Assembly (NCBI GenBank): GCA_910578275.1
Contig: CAJTPR010000001.1
Coordinates: forward strand, 248,001-312,000
DNA: 64,000 nt
From: an uncultured Bacteroidales bacterium
GTDB taxonomy: Bacteria > Bacteroidota > Bacteroidia > Bacteroidales > P3
Direction: 5' to 3'
In this document: positions 1 through 8,931 of the stretch, piece after piece
Layout of the letters: every line of letters starts with the position of its first letter
How positions within the stretch are numbered: the stretch's first letter is position 1
Notes under the pieces: model-generated
Told to the model about the DNA's origin: nothing
Seen by the model: only the letters and a program-made list of their open reading frames with translations
Database searches by the model: none
Translations under genes and position numbers: made by a program

Positions 1-729
1 TAGCTTGCCTGCCGCCTCCTCGGTGGCCATGCGCCCCTTGGTGCTCAGGAATGTCCCGCCCCTGTAGCGGGTTTTCAGTTCCCAGAACTTTTCGGGCTTG
101 AAGTTCTCGATGGCCTTCTGACGTTCCACCAGCAAGGCCAACGTAGGTGTCTGGACACGGCCTATCGAAATGACCTGGCCCGGAACGCCGAACTTGAGCG
201 TATAGGCGCGGCTGGCGTTCATGCCCAACAGCCAGTCGCCGATGGCCCTCACCGAACCGGCCGCATAGAGATTGTCGAAATCCGAAGCGGGATACAGACG
301 GGCGAAGCCCTCCTTGATGGCTTGTTCCGTGAGCGATGAGATCCAAAGCCGCTTCACGGGAGCCTTGCAGCCGGCTTTCTGCATCACCCAGCGTTGGATG
401 ACTTCCCCCTCCTGCCCCGCGTCACCGCAGTTGATCACTTCCTCGCAACGCGCCATAAGACCGCTCAGTATCTCGAACTGGTTCATGCTGCCCTTTTCGG
501 GAATGAGCTTGAGCTTGAACGTGGCGGGAATCATGGGCAAGAGTTCCATGCGCCACTGCTTCCATTGCGGCGTGTAGTCGTGCGGTTCGAACAAGGTGCA
601 AAGATGGCCGAAAGTCCAGGATACCCAATAACCGTTGCCCTCCATGTAGCCGTTCCTGGCCACGGTGGCACCAATCACCCGGGCGATCTCGCGCCCCACG
701 CTCGGTTTTTCGGCTATGCAAAGTTTCAT
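1..729 (-). CDS. topB: DNA topoisomerase III, N-terminal part
   Basis: This is a type IA topoisomerase that relaxes and decatenates DNA by a single-strand passage mechanism. The gene starts at 729 and runs off the left edge, so about 243 residues are visible. The protein opens with the Toprim strand MKLCIAEKPSVGREIA, followed near residue 100 by the acidic Toprim motif CGDAGQEGEVIQRW. Near residue 180 is the GRVQTPTLALLVERQ motif that begins the central type IA core. The active-site tyrosine lies beyond the edge. The family assignment is secure; topB rather than topA is favoured by the short direct Toprim start and the GQEGE form of the metal-binding motif. It is divergently transcribed from the flavin reductase gene at 799. 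Confidence 0.93.
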   Translation of the reverse strand, partial: MKLCIAEKPSVGREIARVIGATVARNGYMEGNGYWVSWTFGHLCTLFEPHDYTPQWKQWRMELLPMIPATFKLKLIPEKGSMNQFEILSGLMARCEEVINCGDAGQEGEVIQRWVMQKAGCKAPVKRLWISSLTEQAIKEGFARLYPASDFDNLYAAGSVRAIGDWLLGMNASRAYTLKFGVPGQVISIGRVQTPTLALLVERQKAIENFKPEKFWELKTRYRGGTFLSTKGRMATEEAAGKL

Positions 730-766
730 AGGCTGCCTCAAGACGGGCAAAAATACAAAAATGACG

Positions 767-775
767 TAAGTTTGC
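767..775 (+). promoter_or_regulatory. Bacteroidetes -7 promoter element
   Basis: TAAGTTTGC matches the Bacteroidetes -7 consensus TAnnTTTG and sits 23 bases before the flavin reductase start at 799. No clear -33 TTTG is visible. It lies in the divergent gap shared with topB. Confidence 0.55.
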
Positions 776-798
776 AGCCTCGTAAAACCTCCCGGAAC

Positions 799-1386
799 AT
801 GAAGGAAACCTTAAAGACCAAGCAATGCTTCAACCCCGGCACGATGCTCTATCCCCTGCCCGCCGTGCTGGTAGGTTGCGGGGCGAGCCCCGAAGACTAC
901 AACCTGGTCACCGTGGCCTGGACGGGCATATTGAGTTCCGAACCGCCCGTATGCTACGTGGCCTTGCGCCCCGAACGGCATTCCTACGGCCTTGTCGGGA
1001 AATACGGCGAATTCACGATAAACATCACTACCGCCGCCTTGGCCAAAGCCACCGACTGGTGCGGCGTGAAATCGGGCAAAGACTTCGACAAGTTCAAGGA
1101 ATGCGGCTTGAACGCCCTGCCCGGCATCAAGGTGAAGGCTCCCGTGCTGGCGGAATCGCCGCTCACGCTCGAATGCAAGGTGCGCCAATGCCTGCCCATG
1201 GGTTCGCACCACGCTTTTGTAGCCGACATCGTGAACGTGCTTGCCGACAAACGATACATGGATGCGGAAACGGGCAAATTCGACCTGGAAAGGGCAGGAT
1301 TGCTGGTTTACGAACACGGTCATTATTTCGGAACCGGAGACTATCTCGGCCACTTCGGCTTTTCCGTACGCAAGAAAAAGAAATAG
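799..1386 (+). CDS. Flavin reductase family protein
   Basis: This 195-residue protein belongs to the flavin reductase-like, FMN-binding split-barrel family. Members reduce or carry FMN for partner oxidoreductases, and the partner here is unknown. The start at 799 was chosen because the downstream protein begins MKETLKTKQCFNPGTMLYPL, the usual family start, and a -7 promoter element lies at 767. Longer reading through from upstream would overlap topB antisense and is not credible. The motif YNLVTVAWTGILSSEPPV near residues 35-52 and the segment SYGLVGKYGEFTINI are typical of the fold. The tail RKKKK is basic. It is followed by a short convergent gap to the thioesterase gene. Confidence 0.85.
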   Translation: MKETLKTKQCFNPGTMLYPLPAVLVGCGASPEDYNLVTVAWTGILSSEPPVCYVALRPERHSYGLVGKYGEFTINITTAALAKATDWCGVKSGKDFDKFKECGLNALPGIKVKAPVLAESPLTLECKVRQCLPMGSHHAFVADIVNVLADKRYMDAETGKFDLERAGLLVYEHGHYFGTGDYLGHFGFSVRKKKK

Positions 1387-1544
1387 CGGTCTCGGAACGA
1401 AGCCGCCGCATGGTTCGCAGGCAAAAGGCCGTTGTCCGGACAAAGCCGGCACATGATCGGGAGGTCAAAGGTCTTGTCTTTCGGCAGTCATGAGAAAAGG
1501 GAACGTCCGGAATGGAAAACCGCCGCAAGTCCGATCCGCGCCGT

Positions 1545-2333
1545 TTACGCCCATACGGCACGCGCCCAAGCATGCAAGGACGTCTGGCAACTATCCGTCA
1601 CGACATACGAAACGCTCGCCCCTTCCTGCTTGAAACGCACGAGAAATCCGGCATCGGGCTTTATTTCCCGCGCATAGACCACTTCCATCTCCTTGATGCG
1701 GCGCGTGTCGAGAAAGGCCGCCCCATGCGCGTCTATCATGCGTTGTATGTAGGAACTCTGTGTCAGATGACCGTTGAAATCTATGTCGGAATAAACGGCC
1801 CTGCACGGGAACGGATCCGACCATGTCGCATCGGGCCGGAAGCCCGTCTTGCGTTCCATCGGCCCCAACAAAGGCGAAGCCGGCGGCAATTGTTCGGAGC
1901 AAAGCCCGCTGATGGCTTTCATCGCCTCGGTCGGACGATCGGGACGCATCGTGTGCAGGTTCACCATCATCCAGTCGGTATAGGCGAAAGCGCGCAAAAG
2001 ACCGTCTTTCTCGTCGCTTACCTTGTACAAACGCGGTACCAGCAGGCCGTCTACCTCCGGATTCCACGTTTCCACGCATACGTTCCGCCCCTGGGAAGGC
2101 ATATCGGGCATGCACAAGTGCATGCGTCGCAACATCCAGGTATGCCCGCCCTTGTTGAGCGTGGCCACGTCGGCATGCTGGATGATCGTATGCATTTCAG
2201 CCACGTCGTTGAGCAAATCGCACAGGGTCTTCACGCGCAAAATACCGTTTTTGTCGGTGCAATGATTGTATATGCGGAAAGAATGGCCGAATTTGGCCAT
2301 GTAGTCTTGCGCCGTCATGCCAAACGCGTCCAA
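1545..2333 (-). CDS. Acyl-ACP thioesterase family protein
   Basis: This is a predicted cytoplasmic acyl-ACP thioesterase of 262 residues, releasing fatty acids from acyl carrier protein. It shows the double hot-dog arrangement of the family: an N-terminal half with HSFRIYNHCTDKNGILRVKT and the helix LLNDVAEMHTIIQHAD, and a C-terminal half with the signature VYSDIDFNGHLTQSSYIQRM, where the DFNGH asparagine and histidine are expected to be catalytic. The size matches bacterial members. The start overlaps the end of the upstream DUF2147 gene by 19 bases, suggesting translational coupling. An alternative ATG lies four codons in, at 2321. It converges with the flavin reductase gene. Confidence 0.85.
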   Translation of the reverse strand: MDAFGMTAQDYMAKFGHSFRIYNHCTDKNGILRVKTLCDLLNDVAEMHTIIQHADVATLNKGGHTWMLRRMHLCMPDMPSQGRNVCVETWNPEVDGLLVPRLYKVSDEKDGLLRAFAYTDWMMVNLHTMRPDRPTEAMKAISGLCSEQLPPASPLLGPMERKTGFRPDATWSDPFPCRAVYSDIDFNGHLTQSSYIQRMIDAHGAAFLDTRRIKEMEVVYAREIKPDAGFLVRFKQEGASVSYVVTDSCQTSLHAWARAVWA

Positions 2334-2791
2334 TAGAAGCTCCTTCCGACGAAGCGGAACCCGATGATGCCCACATAGGCCTTCACCCGCAACGTGTTCT
2401 CGTCTTCAAAGCGTATGAAACAATGATAAGTCTTTCCCGTGGTAGGGTCGTAGATGCGACCGCCCTCCCACTCGTCTTTCTTCGCGTCGTAACGCAAATC
2501 CCGGATTACCACCACGTGCGTGAGCGGAATATGCCTCAATTCACGCTTGGGATTGTTCACGTCCGTCTTGGGTTTCCCCAAATCGTCGTCAGGCTGGTCG
2601 AGCCATACGATACGGGCCTGGTAGGTCCCGTCGTCGGCCTTGTAGAAATTAAGATGCGCCGAAAGTTGGTCGCGATGCTTGAAAAACACATACGTCCCCA
2701 ACAAGTCGTCGGCCTGCGCGGTATCCGTACGTGCCAACGTCCCCGACGGAACAATCACGAGGAACATTCCCGCCAAAAATCTGACTATCAT
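2315..2791 (-). CDS. DUF2147 family exported protein
   Basis: This is a small exported protein of about 158 residues. The start at 2791 gives a good signal peptide, MIVRFLAGMFLVIVPSGTLA; an ATG at 2812 would extend it by seven residues. The body carries features of the DUF2147 family: a lipocalin-like beta domain beginning near DDLLGTYVF, the glycine-rich DEWEGGRIYDPTTGKTY segment near residue 110, and the C-terminal pattern LRVKAYVGIIGFRFVGRSFYW. The biochemical role of the family is not established. The gene overlaps the thioesterase by 19 bases. The reading frame extends upstream to 3031, but that extension has no protein-like composition. Confidence 0.82.
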   Translation of the reverse strand: MIVRFLAGMFLVIVPSGTLARTDTAQADDLLGTYVFFKHRDQLSAHLNFYKADDGTYQARIVWLDQPDDDLGKPKTDVNNPKRELRHIPLTHVVVIRDLRYDAKKDEWEGGRIYDPTTGKTYHCFIRFEDENTLRVKAYVGIIGFRFVGRSFYWTRLA

Positions 2792-3026
2792 TTCAAACCA
2801 TCTTCCCCGCATAGCATAAAGGCAATTAGGACCGTGCGAATGTAGCGGAAACGGAACGCGATACGACCCGCCTCGCCGCCGAACTTGTCCGAAAGGCAAG
2901 AGGAAACACATCCAATATATATTTATATAAGTGAAATTCAATTCATTAAAAAACAAAAGGCAACAAGTGACGTTTTTTACCGAAACCATCGGGAGGGAAC
3001 GGATTCCGATGTTTTTTTCTTTTTCG

Positions 3027-3035
3027 TACATTCGC
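3027..3035 (+). promoter_or_regulatory. Bacteroidetes -7 promoter element for xth
   Basis: TACATTCGC fits the looser Bacteroidetes -7 pattern TAnnTTCG. It sits 21 bases before the exonuclease III start at 3057. Confidence 0.5.
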
Positions 3036-3056
3036 GAAGTTTAAACACGTTCGGAC

Positions 3057-3836
3057 GTGCCTATCAAAATCATCACTTACAACGTGAACGGAATCCGTTC
3101 GGCGGCAAGCAAGGGCTTCATCGACTGGCTCGCCAACTGCCAGGCCGACATGGTATGCCTGCAGGAAACCAAGGCGCAACCCGACCAGATACCGGTTCTC
3201 GAAATCGCGGCGGCCGGCTATGAAACCCATTGTTTCTCGGCACGGAAGAAAGGTTACAGCGGCACGGCCATACTCACCAGAAAGACACCCGACCGTGTGC
3301 AGGCCGGCATGGGCATGGAGGAATACGATGCCGAGGGGCGTTTCCTGCGGGCGGACTTCGGTCCGTTGAGCGTAGTGAGCGTATATCATCCTTCCGGCAC
3401 TTCGGGCGAAGAACGCCAAGCGTTCAAGATGAAATGGCTGGAAGATTTCCAGCGGTATGTGCTGGAACTGCAAAAGGAAAGACCGTATCTGGTGCTGGCG
3501 GGAGACTACAACATCTGCCACGAAGCCATCGACATACACGATCCCGTGCGCAACGCCACCCATTCGGGCTTCCTTCCGGAAGAACGCCAATGGATGAGCC
3601 GCTTCCTGGAAACGGGCTTCGTCGACGCGTTCCGTCACCTGCACCCCGGCCTCAAAGACCAATACACATGGTGGAGTTTCCGCGCCGGAGCACGCGGCAA
3701 GAACCTCGGCTGGCGCATCGACTACCTGATGTTGAGCCAAGCCCTTTCGGCCAAGCTCAAGGACGCGTTCATCCTCCCCCAAGTGGTTCATTCCGACCAC
3801 TGCCCTGCCGGCATCGACCTTGACATTCCATGCTGA
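3057..3836 (+). CDS. xth: Exodeoxyribonuclease III
   Basis: This is an apurinic/apyrimidinic endonuclease and 3'-5' exonuclease of base-excision repair, cytoplasmic and Mg-dependent, with 259 residues. The exonuclease-endonuclease-phosphatase fold motifs appear in order: ITYNVNGIRSA at residues 5-15, the metal-binding glutamate in CLQETKAQ near residue 38, LVLAGDYNICHEAIDIHDP near residue 148, YTWWSFR near residue 203, WRIDYLMLS near residue 220, and the catalytic SDHCPAGIDL near the end. The start is GTG at 3057, giving MPIKIITYNVNG; no ATG gives the conserved N-terminus. A -7 promoter element lies just upstream. Length is normal for the family. Confidence 0.96.
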   Translation: MPIKIITYNVNGIRSAASKGFIDWLANCQADMVCLQETKAQPDQIPVLEIAAAGYETHCFSARKKGYSGTAILTRKTPDRVQAGMGMEEYDAEGRFLRADFGPLSVVSVYHPSGTSGEERQAFKMKWLEDFQRYVLELQKERPYLVLAGDYNICHEAIDIHDPVRNATHSGFLPEERQWMSRFLETGFVDAFRHLHPGLKDQYTWWSFRAGARGKNLGWRIDYLMLSQALSAKLKDAFILPQVVHSDHCPAGIDLDIPC

Positions 3837-3992
3837 AAGACGATGTTTTCCGGCAACCGGACGATCCAGGGCAGGAAAAAAGCCGATGACGCGCCGATAC
3901 ATCGCCAAAACCGGAAACAAGGAATACAAGCCTGACCGTTCCCTGCCCGGGAAAACGAAAAACCATCAAGAACCAACAAAAAACATAGATAT

Positions 3993-4934
3993 ATGAAAAA
4001 ACGTTCGAACCTTCTTGCCGTCGCGCTCGTGGCAAGTTTTTCCGTCATCTGTTTTTCATGTGTTTCTTCCAAGAAATACAACGAACTGCTGGAAAAACAG
4101 GAGCAATGCGCCTCCGCCAACGCCCGCTTGGAAAAAAGCGGACAGGAATGCAATGAAAACCTCGTGGAATGCTCAGCCTTGAACGAAAGACTGAAGAACG
4201 ACCTCAACACGGCCAACACCCAAATCGACACCTTGCAGCGCAACTACCTGCTGGCCACCGCCGACCTGACCGAACTGCAAAAGAACTACGACCAGATCGA
4301 CGACAAGTACAAGAGCACCGTTTCGGGCAAGGACGCCTTGGCACAGGAACTGAGCCAGAAAGAACAACAACTCAATGAACAGGCCGCCCAACTCAACGAA
4401 CAAGCCAAACGCATGGCCGACTTGCAAGGCATCCTCGACAAGAAAGACCGGCAACTCCACCTGCTCAAGGAAAAAGTGACCGAGGCGCTCACGGGCTTTG
4501 AAGACAAGGGGCTTTCCATTCACACCAAAAACGGCAAGGTCTATGTCTCGATGGACGAAAAGTTATTGTTTTCGTCCGGCAGCTGGACGGTGAATCCCCG
4601 CGGCCGCGAAGCCCTTTACGAAATCGCCAACGTCATGGCCAAGGACGCTTCCATCCACGTGATGGTGGAAGGCCACACCGACGATGTGCCTTTGCGCGGC
4701 AAGGGCGAGGTGAAGGACAATTGGGACCTGAGCGTCAAACGCGCCACCTCGATTGTACGCATCATCTTGGAAAACAAAGGTATCAATCCCGCCAACATCA
4801 TGGCTTGCGGTCGTAGCGAATTCGTGCCGCTTGCCAGCAACGACACGCCTGAGAACCGCGCCAGGAACCGCCGTACCGAGATCATCCTCACCCCCGACTT
4901 GGACGAACTCTTCCGCATCCTGGAAACCAACTGA
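3993..4934 (+). CDS. OmpA-family peptidoglycan-binding lipoprotein
   Basis: This 313-residue protein probably sits in the outer membrane and binds peptidoglycan. It has a lipoprotein signal, MKKRSNLLAVALVASFSVICFSC, with the lipid-attachment cysteine near residue 23. A long heptad-rich coiled coil covers roughly residues 30-165, with repeated NEQAAQLNEQAKR-like stretches. The OmpA-like domain occupies about residues 185-310: LLFSSGSW, MVEGHTDDVPLRG, and the C-terminal NRARNRRTEIIL. The GHTDD aspartate and the RARNRR arginines are the known diaminopimelate-binding positions. It is followed by a strong terminator at 4956. It resembles a coiled-coil OmpA/MotB-like spacer protein; no porin barrel is present. 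Confidence 0.93.
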   Translation: MKKRSNLLAVALVASFSVICFSCVSSKKYNELLEKQEQCASANARLEKSGQECNENLVECSALNERLKNDLNTANTQIDTLQRNYLLATADLTELQKNYDQIDDKYKSTVSGKDALAQELSQKEQQLNEQAAQLNEQAKRMADLQGILDKKDRQLHLLKEKVTEALTGFEDKGLSIHTKNGKVYVSMDEKLLFSSGSWTVNPRGREALYEIANVMAKDASIHVMVEGHTDDVPLRGKGEVKDNWDLSVKRATSIVRIILENKGINPANIMACGRSEFVPLASNDTPENRARNRRTEIILTPDLDELFRILETN

Positions 4935-4955
4935 CGAATACGGCGCATGTTCGCC

Positions 4956-4991
4956 AAAAGGCCGGTCTTCTTGAAGAAGACCGGCCTTTTT
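4956..4991 (+). terminator. Bidirectional hairpin terminator
   Basis: A 17-bp perfect stem (left arm 4956-4972, right arm 4974-4990) is flanked by A-rich and T-rich tracts. It lies between the plus-strand OmpA gene and the minus-strand comEC operon, so it can serve both. Confidence 0.9.
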
Positions 4992-5028
4992 CGCATGAGT
5001 GCCCTGCCTGGCGGCTTCCCGCAGGCGA

Positions 5029-6564
5029 TCAAGCCGTCCAACAAGATACCAACAACAATATCATCGCCATGCGCAGGCTCACCGCCGAACCACGCGAGAA
5101 CGCCCGCCAAAGACAGGCTATCGCGCCATAGAGCGAAACGGCCGCCACGAGCGTGATGGAAAGGTCGACCATCGCCGACGGCCAGTCCCGGATAATCATC
5201 GCCATTCGGTTCATGCAACGCACCAACAGGCCGAAAACGCCGGCCAGGAACACGGCGGCGGCTTTCCATACGAACGAAAGGGCCGTGACCGCGATACCGA
5301 ACGGAAGGGCGATATTGACCAAAGGCGCGACAAGGCAGTTCCCTATCAGGAAATACGTGGGAAACATGCCGAAAAGAAACAAGCCGGCAGGCAAGGTGGC
5401 CAACTGCGCCGAAACGGAAGCCACCGCCAGATTCCTGAAAAAACGTGGAATCCTTCCCGAAGGCTTCCATATCTTTCCCAACACGGGCGACAAGAAAATC
5501 AATCCCGCCACGGCGGCATACGACAACAAGAATCCCGCATCGTGCAACAAACCGGGATCCACCAGCAAGAGGAACAAGGCCGAAACCGCCAATGAACGCA
5601 CGCTCCTGCCTTTCCTACCCAGGCAATCGCCCAAGCCGACGAAAGAGAACATGCAAGCCGCCCTGCATGCAGAAGGCGACAAGCCTGTCAACAACGCATA
5701 AGCCCAGACGAAAGACAAGACGATCGAGAACCTCAGCCACCGTTGCCAGGACTTACGTCCCAAAAACGCCAAGGCGCTTGCCAAAAGACAGGAGAAAATG
5801 CTCAGATGCATGCCCGACACCGCCAGCACATGAATGACCCCCGACTTCCGGTAGGCTTCTTCCACGGAATCGTCGCCTCGTTCGCCCAAGACAAGCGCCT
5901 TGGCTACCGCCAGCTCGTCGGGACGCAGGCCGCATTGTTCCCAGAACCGCCGCAAGTCTCCCCGCAACCGCGATGCCCCGCGCCTTATCCTGACAACGGG
6001 CGAAGGCCGCGAGGCTTCGACGCGGAAGTTTTCCCGATCCAGGAAAACCTGTCCGTAGACCCGTCTTTTCGCCATAAAGGCCGCGTAATCGAAATACTTG
6101 CCGTCCTTGCCCGTAAAACCCTCTATCGGCCTCACGTCGGCAAGAGCCACGACATGGTCGCCGCAACGAGGCAAGGTCATCGACGAATCTTTCCTGAAAT
6201 ACAACCTGACCAGCCCGTTCCGGCGCCGCCAAAGCGTATCGTCGCCCGTGCCAAGCATGCGGCCCTGCGCCCGGAAAGTCTTGTTCCTTTCCTCCGGTTC
6301 GTCGCAAATCTCGAAAAACAGGTATTTGTCCAGTCCCGCGTTCAGGTAATGGTCCGGATCATGCCCCGGCTCCCGCAGAACGGCGGCGAATGCCCCCAGA
6401 AACAGCACCACCGCACACCACCCGATACCTTTCAATGCCTTTTTCCTGCAAAACGTCAAGACAGCCAAGGGCAAAAGAAACAGGCCCGCTTCCGACAAAA
6501 GCAGGCCTGCGACGTAACTGAAAAGGAAAAAATAAAGGGCCGGTATCTCGTCCGGGCCTCTCAA
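5029..6564 (-). CDS. ComEC/Rec2 family inner-membrane channel protein
   Basis: This 511-residue polytopic membrane protein belongs to the ComEC/Rec2 family that moves single-stranded DNA across the inner membrane in competent bacteria. The N-terminus is hydrophobic. A soluble region around residues 90-210 resembles the DUF4131/OB-like domain (YFDYAAFMAKRRVYGQVF). The Competence core begins near residue 245 with the signature GVIHVLAVSGMHLSIFS and continues with many membrane helices, including LLTGLSPSACRAACMFS. The C-terminal metallo-beta-lactamase domain of Gram-positive ComEC is absent. It is last in the operon and overlaps the SpoIID-domain gene by 4 bases (ATGA). Whether the host is competent cannot be told. 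Confidence 0.88.
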   Translation of the reverse strand: MRGPDEIPALYFFLFSYVAGLLLSEAGLFLLPLAVLTFCRKKALKGIGWCAVVLFLGAFAAVLREPGHDPDHYLNAGLDKYLFFEICDEPEERNKTFRAQGRMLGTGDDTLWRRRNGLVRLYFRKDSSMTLPRCGDHVVALADVRPIEGFTGKDGKYFDYAAFMAKRRVYGQVFLDRENFRVEASRPSPVVRIRRGASRLRGDLRRFWEQCGLRPDELAVAKALVLGERGDDSVEEAYRKSGVIHVLAVSGMHLSIFSCLLASALAFLGRKSWQRWLRFSIVLSFVWAYALLTGLSPSACRAACMFSFVGLGDCLGRKGRSVRSLAVSALFLLLVDPGLLHDAGFLLSYAAVAGLIFLSPVLGKIWKPSGRIPRFFRNLAVASVSAQLATLPAGLFLFGMFPTYFLIGNCLVAPLVNIALPFGIAVTALSFVWKAAAVFLAGVFGLLVRCMNRMAMIIRDWPSAMVDLSITLVAAVSLYGAIACLWRAFSRGSAVSLRMAMILLLVSCWTA

Positions 6565-7793
6565 TCGCCCAGTTTTCCGGCGGGCAGTTCTTCCAAGAGC
6601 TTGATGGTCACTCCCGTATAATAGTGCCCGATGGCTTCCGGCACCGAGTACCCCAAGTCGATCATCCTTACCACGCCCTCCTGGCTAAGTCCCACGCCGT
6701 GGCCGTAACCGCGTCCGGAAAGGATGACGTCGTTCCCTTTCACGGATACGGAGAAAAAGGTAGACCGCAACTGCAAATCGCGACGGATATTCTTGAGCGG
6801 GATTCCTCCCGCGAAGTTCACTTTCCTTTCCGGTTGTTCAAAGTGCAAGGCACTGTCTTTCATCACTTCGTCATGAATGTCATAATGATAGGTCTTGGCA
6901 AGGAACGACAGCCATTCAGACTTGGGCATGACCTTTTCCCATGTGGCGTTCTTCATTCCGAGCGAAAAAGTGTCGACAACCGAACGCAGGTAACTCACGG
7001 GCGAATTCCAGACATCTTCCGAATTGGCCGTCTGTCCGCCCGAATTGGAGAAGAACGATGCCGTGATGAGATGATCCTTTCCGTCCACGATGACCTCGCC
7101 CGCGCTCTGCACGGTGGCGGTAAGGACGATAGGCGTGTTGTTGCGGCACTTGTACACCTGACAATGCACGTTGTCGCAAAGGTCGAAACCTTCCTCGTTA
7201 TGACGACGCAGGTTTCCCATCGCGTACGTGCGCGAGATGATCGCCTGGACCTTGTAGAAATCGGTCTGGTCGCTGATGCCCCGCACCTCCGACTGTACCA
7301 CGCCCGCCACATAGTTCTCCAAGTCCACATGATTGATGAAGAACAGTTTCGTCTTGTCGACGCTCACATCCAGATGATCGTCGAAAAAACGCTTCTGGCC
7401 GGCCGGCTTGTTTCCTGCCTGCAAGCTGAAAATGGCCTTGAGTCCTTTGCCCTCGAAGATGAGGTTGTAAAAGACCCCTACGAGTTCCTCCCCTTTCTTC
7501 AGCTCTATCTGGCCGTCCTTTATGGCCACCGACAAGGCCGAACCTTGGGCAAGTTCCATGATGGGCCGGTGGTCGCCGTCATAAACCAGGTATTGCCCCA
7601 GTTCCGCCGTGAACAGCACGTGCGCATGAGCCGCGTCCGACAAGATACGGATCGAAAGATCCGTAGCGCGCGTAGACACGGGCAACAGGAACAAGACGGA
7701 AAACATGGCGGCAAACAGGCCTGTCCTTGGCTTGCCGGCCCGTATTGCCGGAAAAAACGGAATCATACGTCGAATGAAAGTCAATTTTTCCAT
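6561..7793 (-). CDS. SpoIID/LytB domain protein
   Basis: This exported 410-residue protein carries a SpoIID domain, a family that includes peptidoglycan lytic transglycosylases acting on denuded glycan strands. The N-terminal membrane segment is around residues 28-43 (FAAMFSVLFLLPVSTRA). The SpoIID domain begins near residue 155 with VDLENYVAGVVQSEV. It continues through KVQAIISRTYAM, the cysteine pair in LCDNVHCQVYKC, the signature SFFSNSGGQTANSEDVW, and GRGYGHGVGLSQEG near residue 370. The first glutamate of this domain (QSEV) is expected to be catalytic. The start at 7793 leaves a 4-base gap after lpxB; internal ATGs at codons 10 and 30 are possible. It may help wall remodelling in the envelope operon. 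Confidence 0.88.
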   Translation of the reverse strand: MEKLTFIRRMIPFFPAIRAGKPRTGLFAAMFSVLFLLPVSTRATDLSIRILSDAAHAHVLFTAELGQYLVYDGDHRPIMELAQGSALSVAIKDGQIELKKGEELVGVFYNLIFEGKGLKAIFSLQAGNKPAGQKRFFDDHLDVSVDKTKLFFINHVDLENYVAGVVQSEVRGISDQTDFYKVQAIISRTYAMGNLRRHNEEGFDLCDNVHCQVYKCRNNTPIVLTATVQSAGEVIVDGKDHLITASFFSNSGGQTANSEDVWNSPVSYLRSVVDTFSLGMKNATWEKVMPKSEWLSFLAKTYHYDIHDEVMKDSALHFEQPERKVNFAGGIPLKNIRRDLQLRSTFFSVSVKGNDVILSGRGYGHGVGLSQEGVVRMIDLGYSVPEAIGHYYTGVTIKLLEELPAGKLGD

Positions 7794-7797
7794 GTCT

Positions 7798-8931
7798 CTA
7801 TATAGTATAAGTCGAAAACAATGATCTTATCGAAGCCGCCACTCTTCCGGACACGCCTCCGACATTCATTATTTCTTGTAATTCAGAATAATCGGCCAGC
7901 ATTTTTTTTCTTTCGGGTGTCATGGCTGCAATCTTCCCGAACTCTTCCGAAAGCCTTTTTTCCGTAAAATCCCCCTGAAGGAGTTCGCATACCACGGGAC
8001 GATCCATGATCAGGTTCACCAACGAAATGAAACGGACCTGCCGGTTGACCAACAGACGCCCGATGGCATAGGTCATGCCCGAAGTACGGTAACAGACCAC
8101 CTGCGGTACCGAAAACAAGGCAGCCTCCAACGTGGACGTTCCCGATTTTATCATGCCCGCATGCGCCATCGTGAACAAGTCGTAGGTATGGTCGAAAACC
8201 AGCCCTATCTGCGGGTAATCCCGCATGTGGAAGTCGTATGTCTCGCGCGGCAGGTTCCTGGTTCCCGCCACCACGTAACGATATTGCGGCATCTTGGCGG
8301 CCACTTGCAGCATCAAGGGGAAAATCCGCCTTATCTCCTGCTTCCTGCTGCCAGGCAGGATAACCACGAGCGGTCGTTCGTCCGCTCCCGCCCCGTACTG
8401 CTCGATAAAGGCCTTGTCCGGCCGGTAGGCCGCGATGGCGTCGGCCAAGGGGTTTCCTTCGAAAAGAGCCGTGGCATCGTACTTCTCGTAGAACTTCCTT
8501 TCGAACGGCAGCAAGGTATATATCTGGTGCGTGTATTTCTTGAGTTTCCTGATACGTCCCGTCCGCCATGCCCATATCTGGGGCGCGATATAATACACCA
8601 CCTTGTATCCTTTCTTGTAGGCATGACGCATCATGGGCATGTTGAACCCCGGATAATCTATCAAGATGACCACATCGGGAGCATAGGCGTCCATGTCTTT
8701 CCGGCAAAGCCTGAAATTGCGCAGGATCCGCCCCAGGTGCGCCACCACCTCGGCAAAGCCCATGAACGCCAGGTCACGGTAGTGCTTCACCAGTTCCGCG
8801 CCCTCGGCCTGCATCAGGTCGCCGCCCCAGCAACGGAACTCCGCGCCGGGATCCTCCTGCCGGAGGCTCCTTATCAGATTGGCCCCGTGCAAGTCGCCCG
8901 AAGCCTCTCCCGATATGATGTAATATCTCAT
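7798..8931 (-). CDS. lpxB: Lipid-A-disaccharide synthase
   Basis: LpxB joins UDP-2,3-diacylglucosamine to lipid X to form the disaccharide of lipid A. It is a GT-B glycosyltransferase on the inner face of the inner membrane. This copy has 377 residues, the normal length. The start at 8931 was chosen because it yields the canonical MRYYIISGEASGDLHGA and overlaps the nth stop by 4 bases; the frame stays open further upstream but only as antisense-like sequence. Other family marks are VILIDYPGFNMPMM, YYIAPQIWAWRTGRIRKL, LPGSRKQEI near residue 190, and KSGTSTLEAALFSVPQVVCY near residue 265. It is part of the operon running from 11123 to 5029. Confidence 0.96.
   Translation of the reverse strand: MRYYIISGEASGDLHGANLIRSLRQEDPGAEFRCWGGDLMQAEGAELVKHYRDLAFMGFAEVVAHLGRILRNFRLCRKDMDAYAPDVVILIDYPGFNMPMMRHAYKKGYKVVYYIAPQIWAWRTGRIRKLKKYTHQIYTLLPFERKFYEKYDATALFEGNPLADAIAAYRPDKAFIEQYGAGADERPLVVILPGSRKQEIRRIFPLMLQVAAKMPQYRYVVAGTRNLPRETYDFHMRDYPQIGLVFDHTYDLFTMAHAGMIKSGTSTLEAALFSVPQVVCYRTSGMTYAIGRLLVNRQVRFISLVNLIMDRPVVCELLQGDFTEKRLSEEFGKIAAMTPERKKMLADYSELQEIMNVGGVSGRVAASIRSLFSTYTI

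Noticed and set aside
394..798. Upstream extension of the flavin reductase frame
   Set aside because: It lies antisense to topB, whose motifs are unmistakable, and a promoter element at 767 precedes the ATG at 799.
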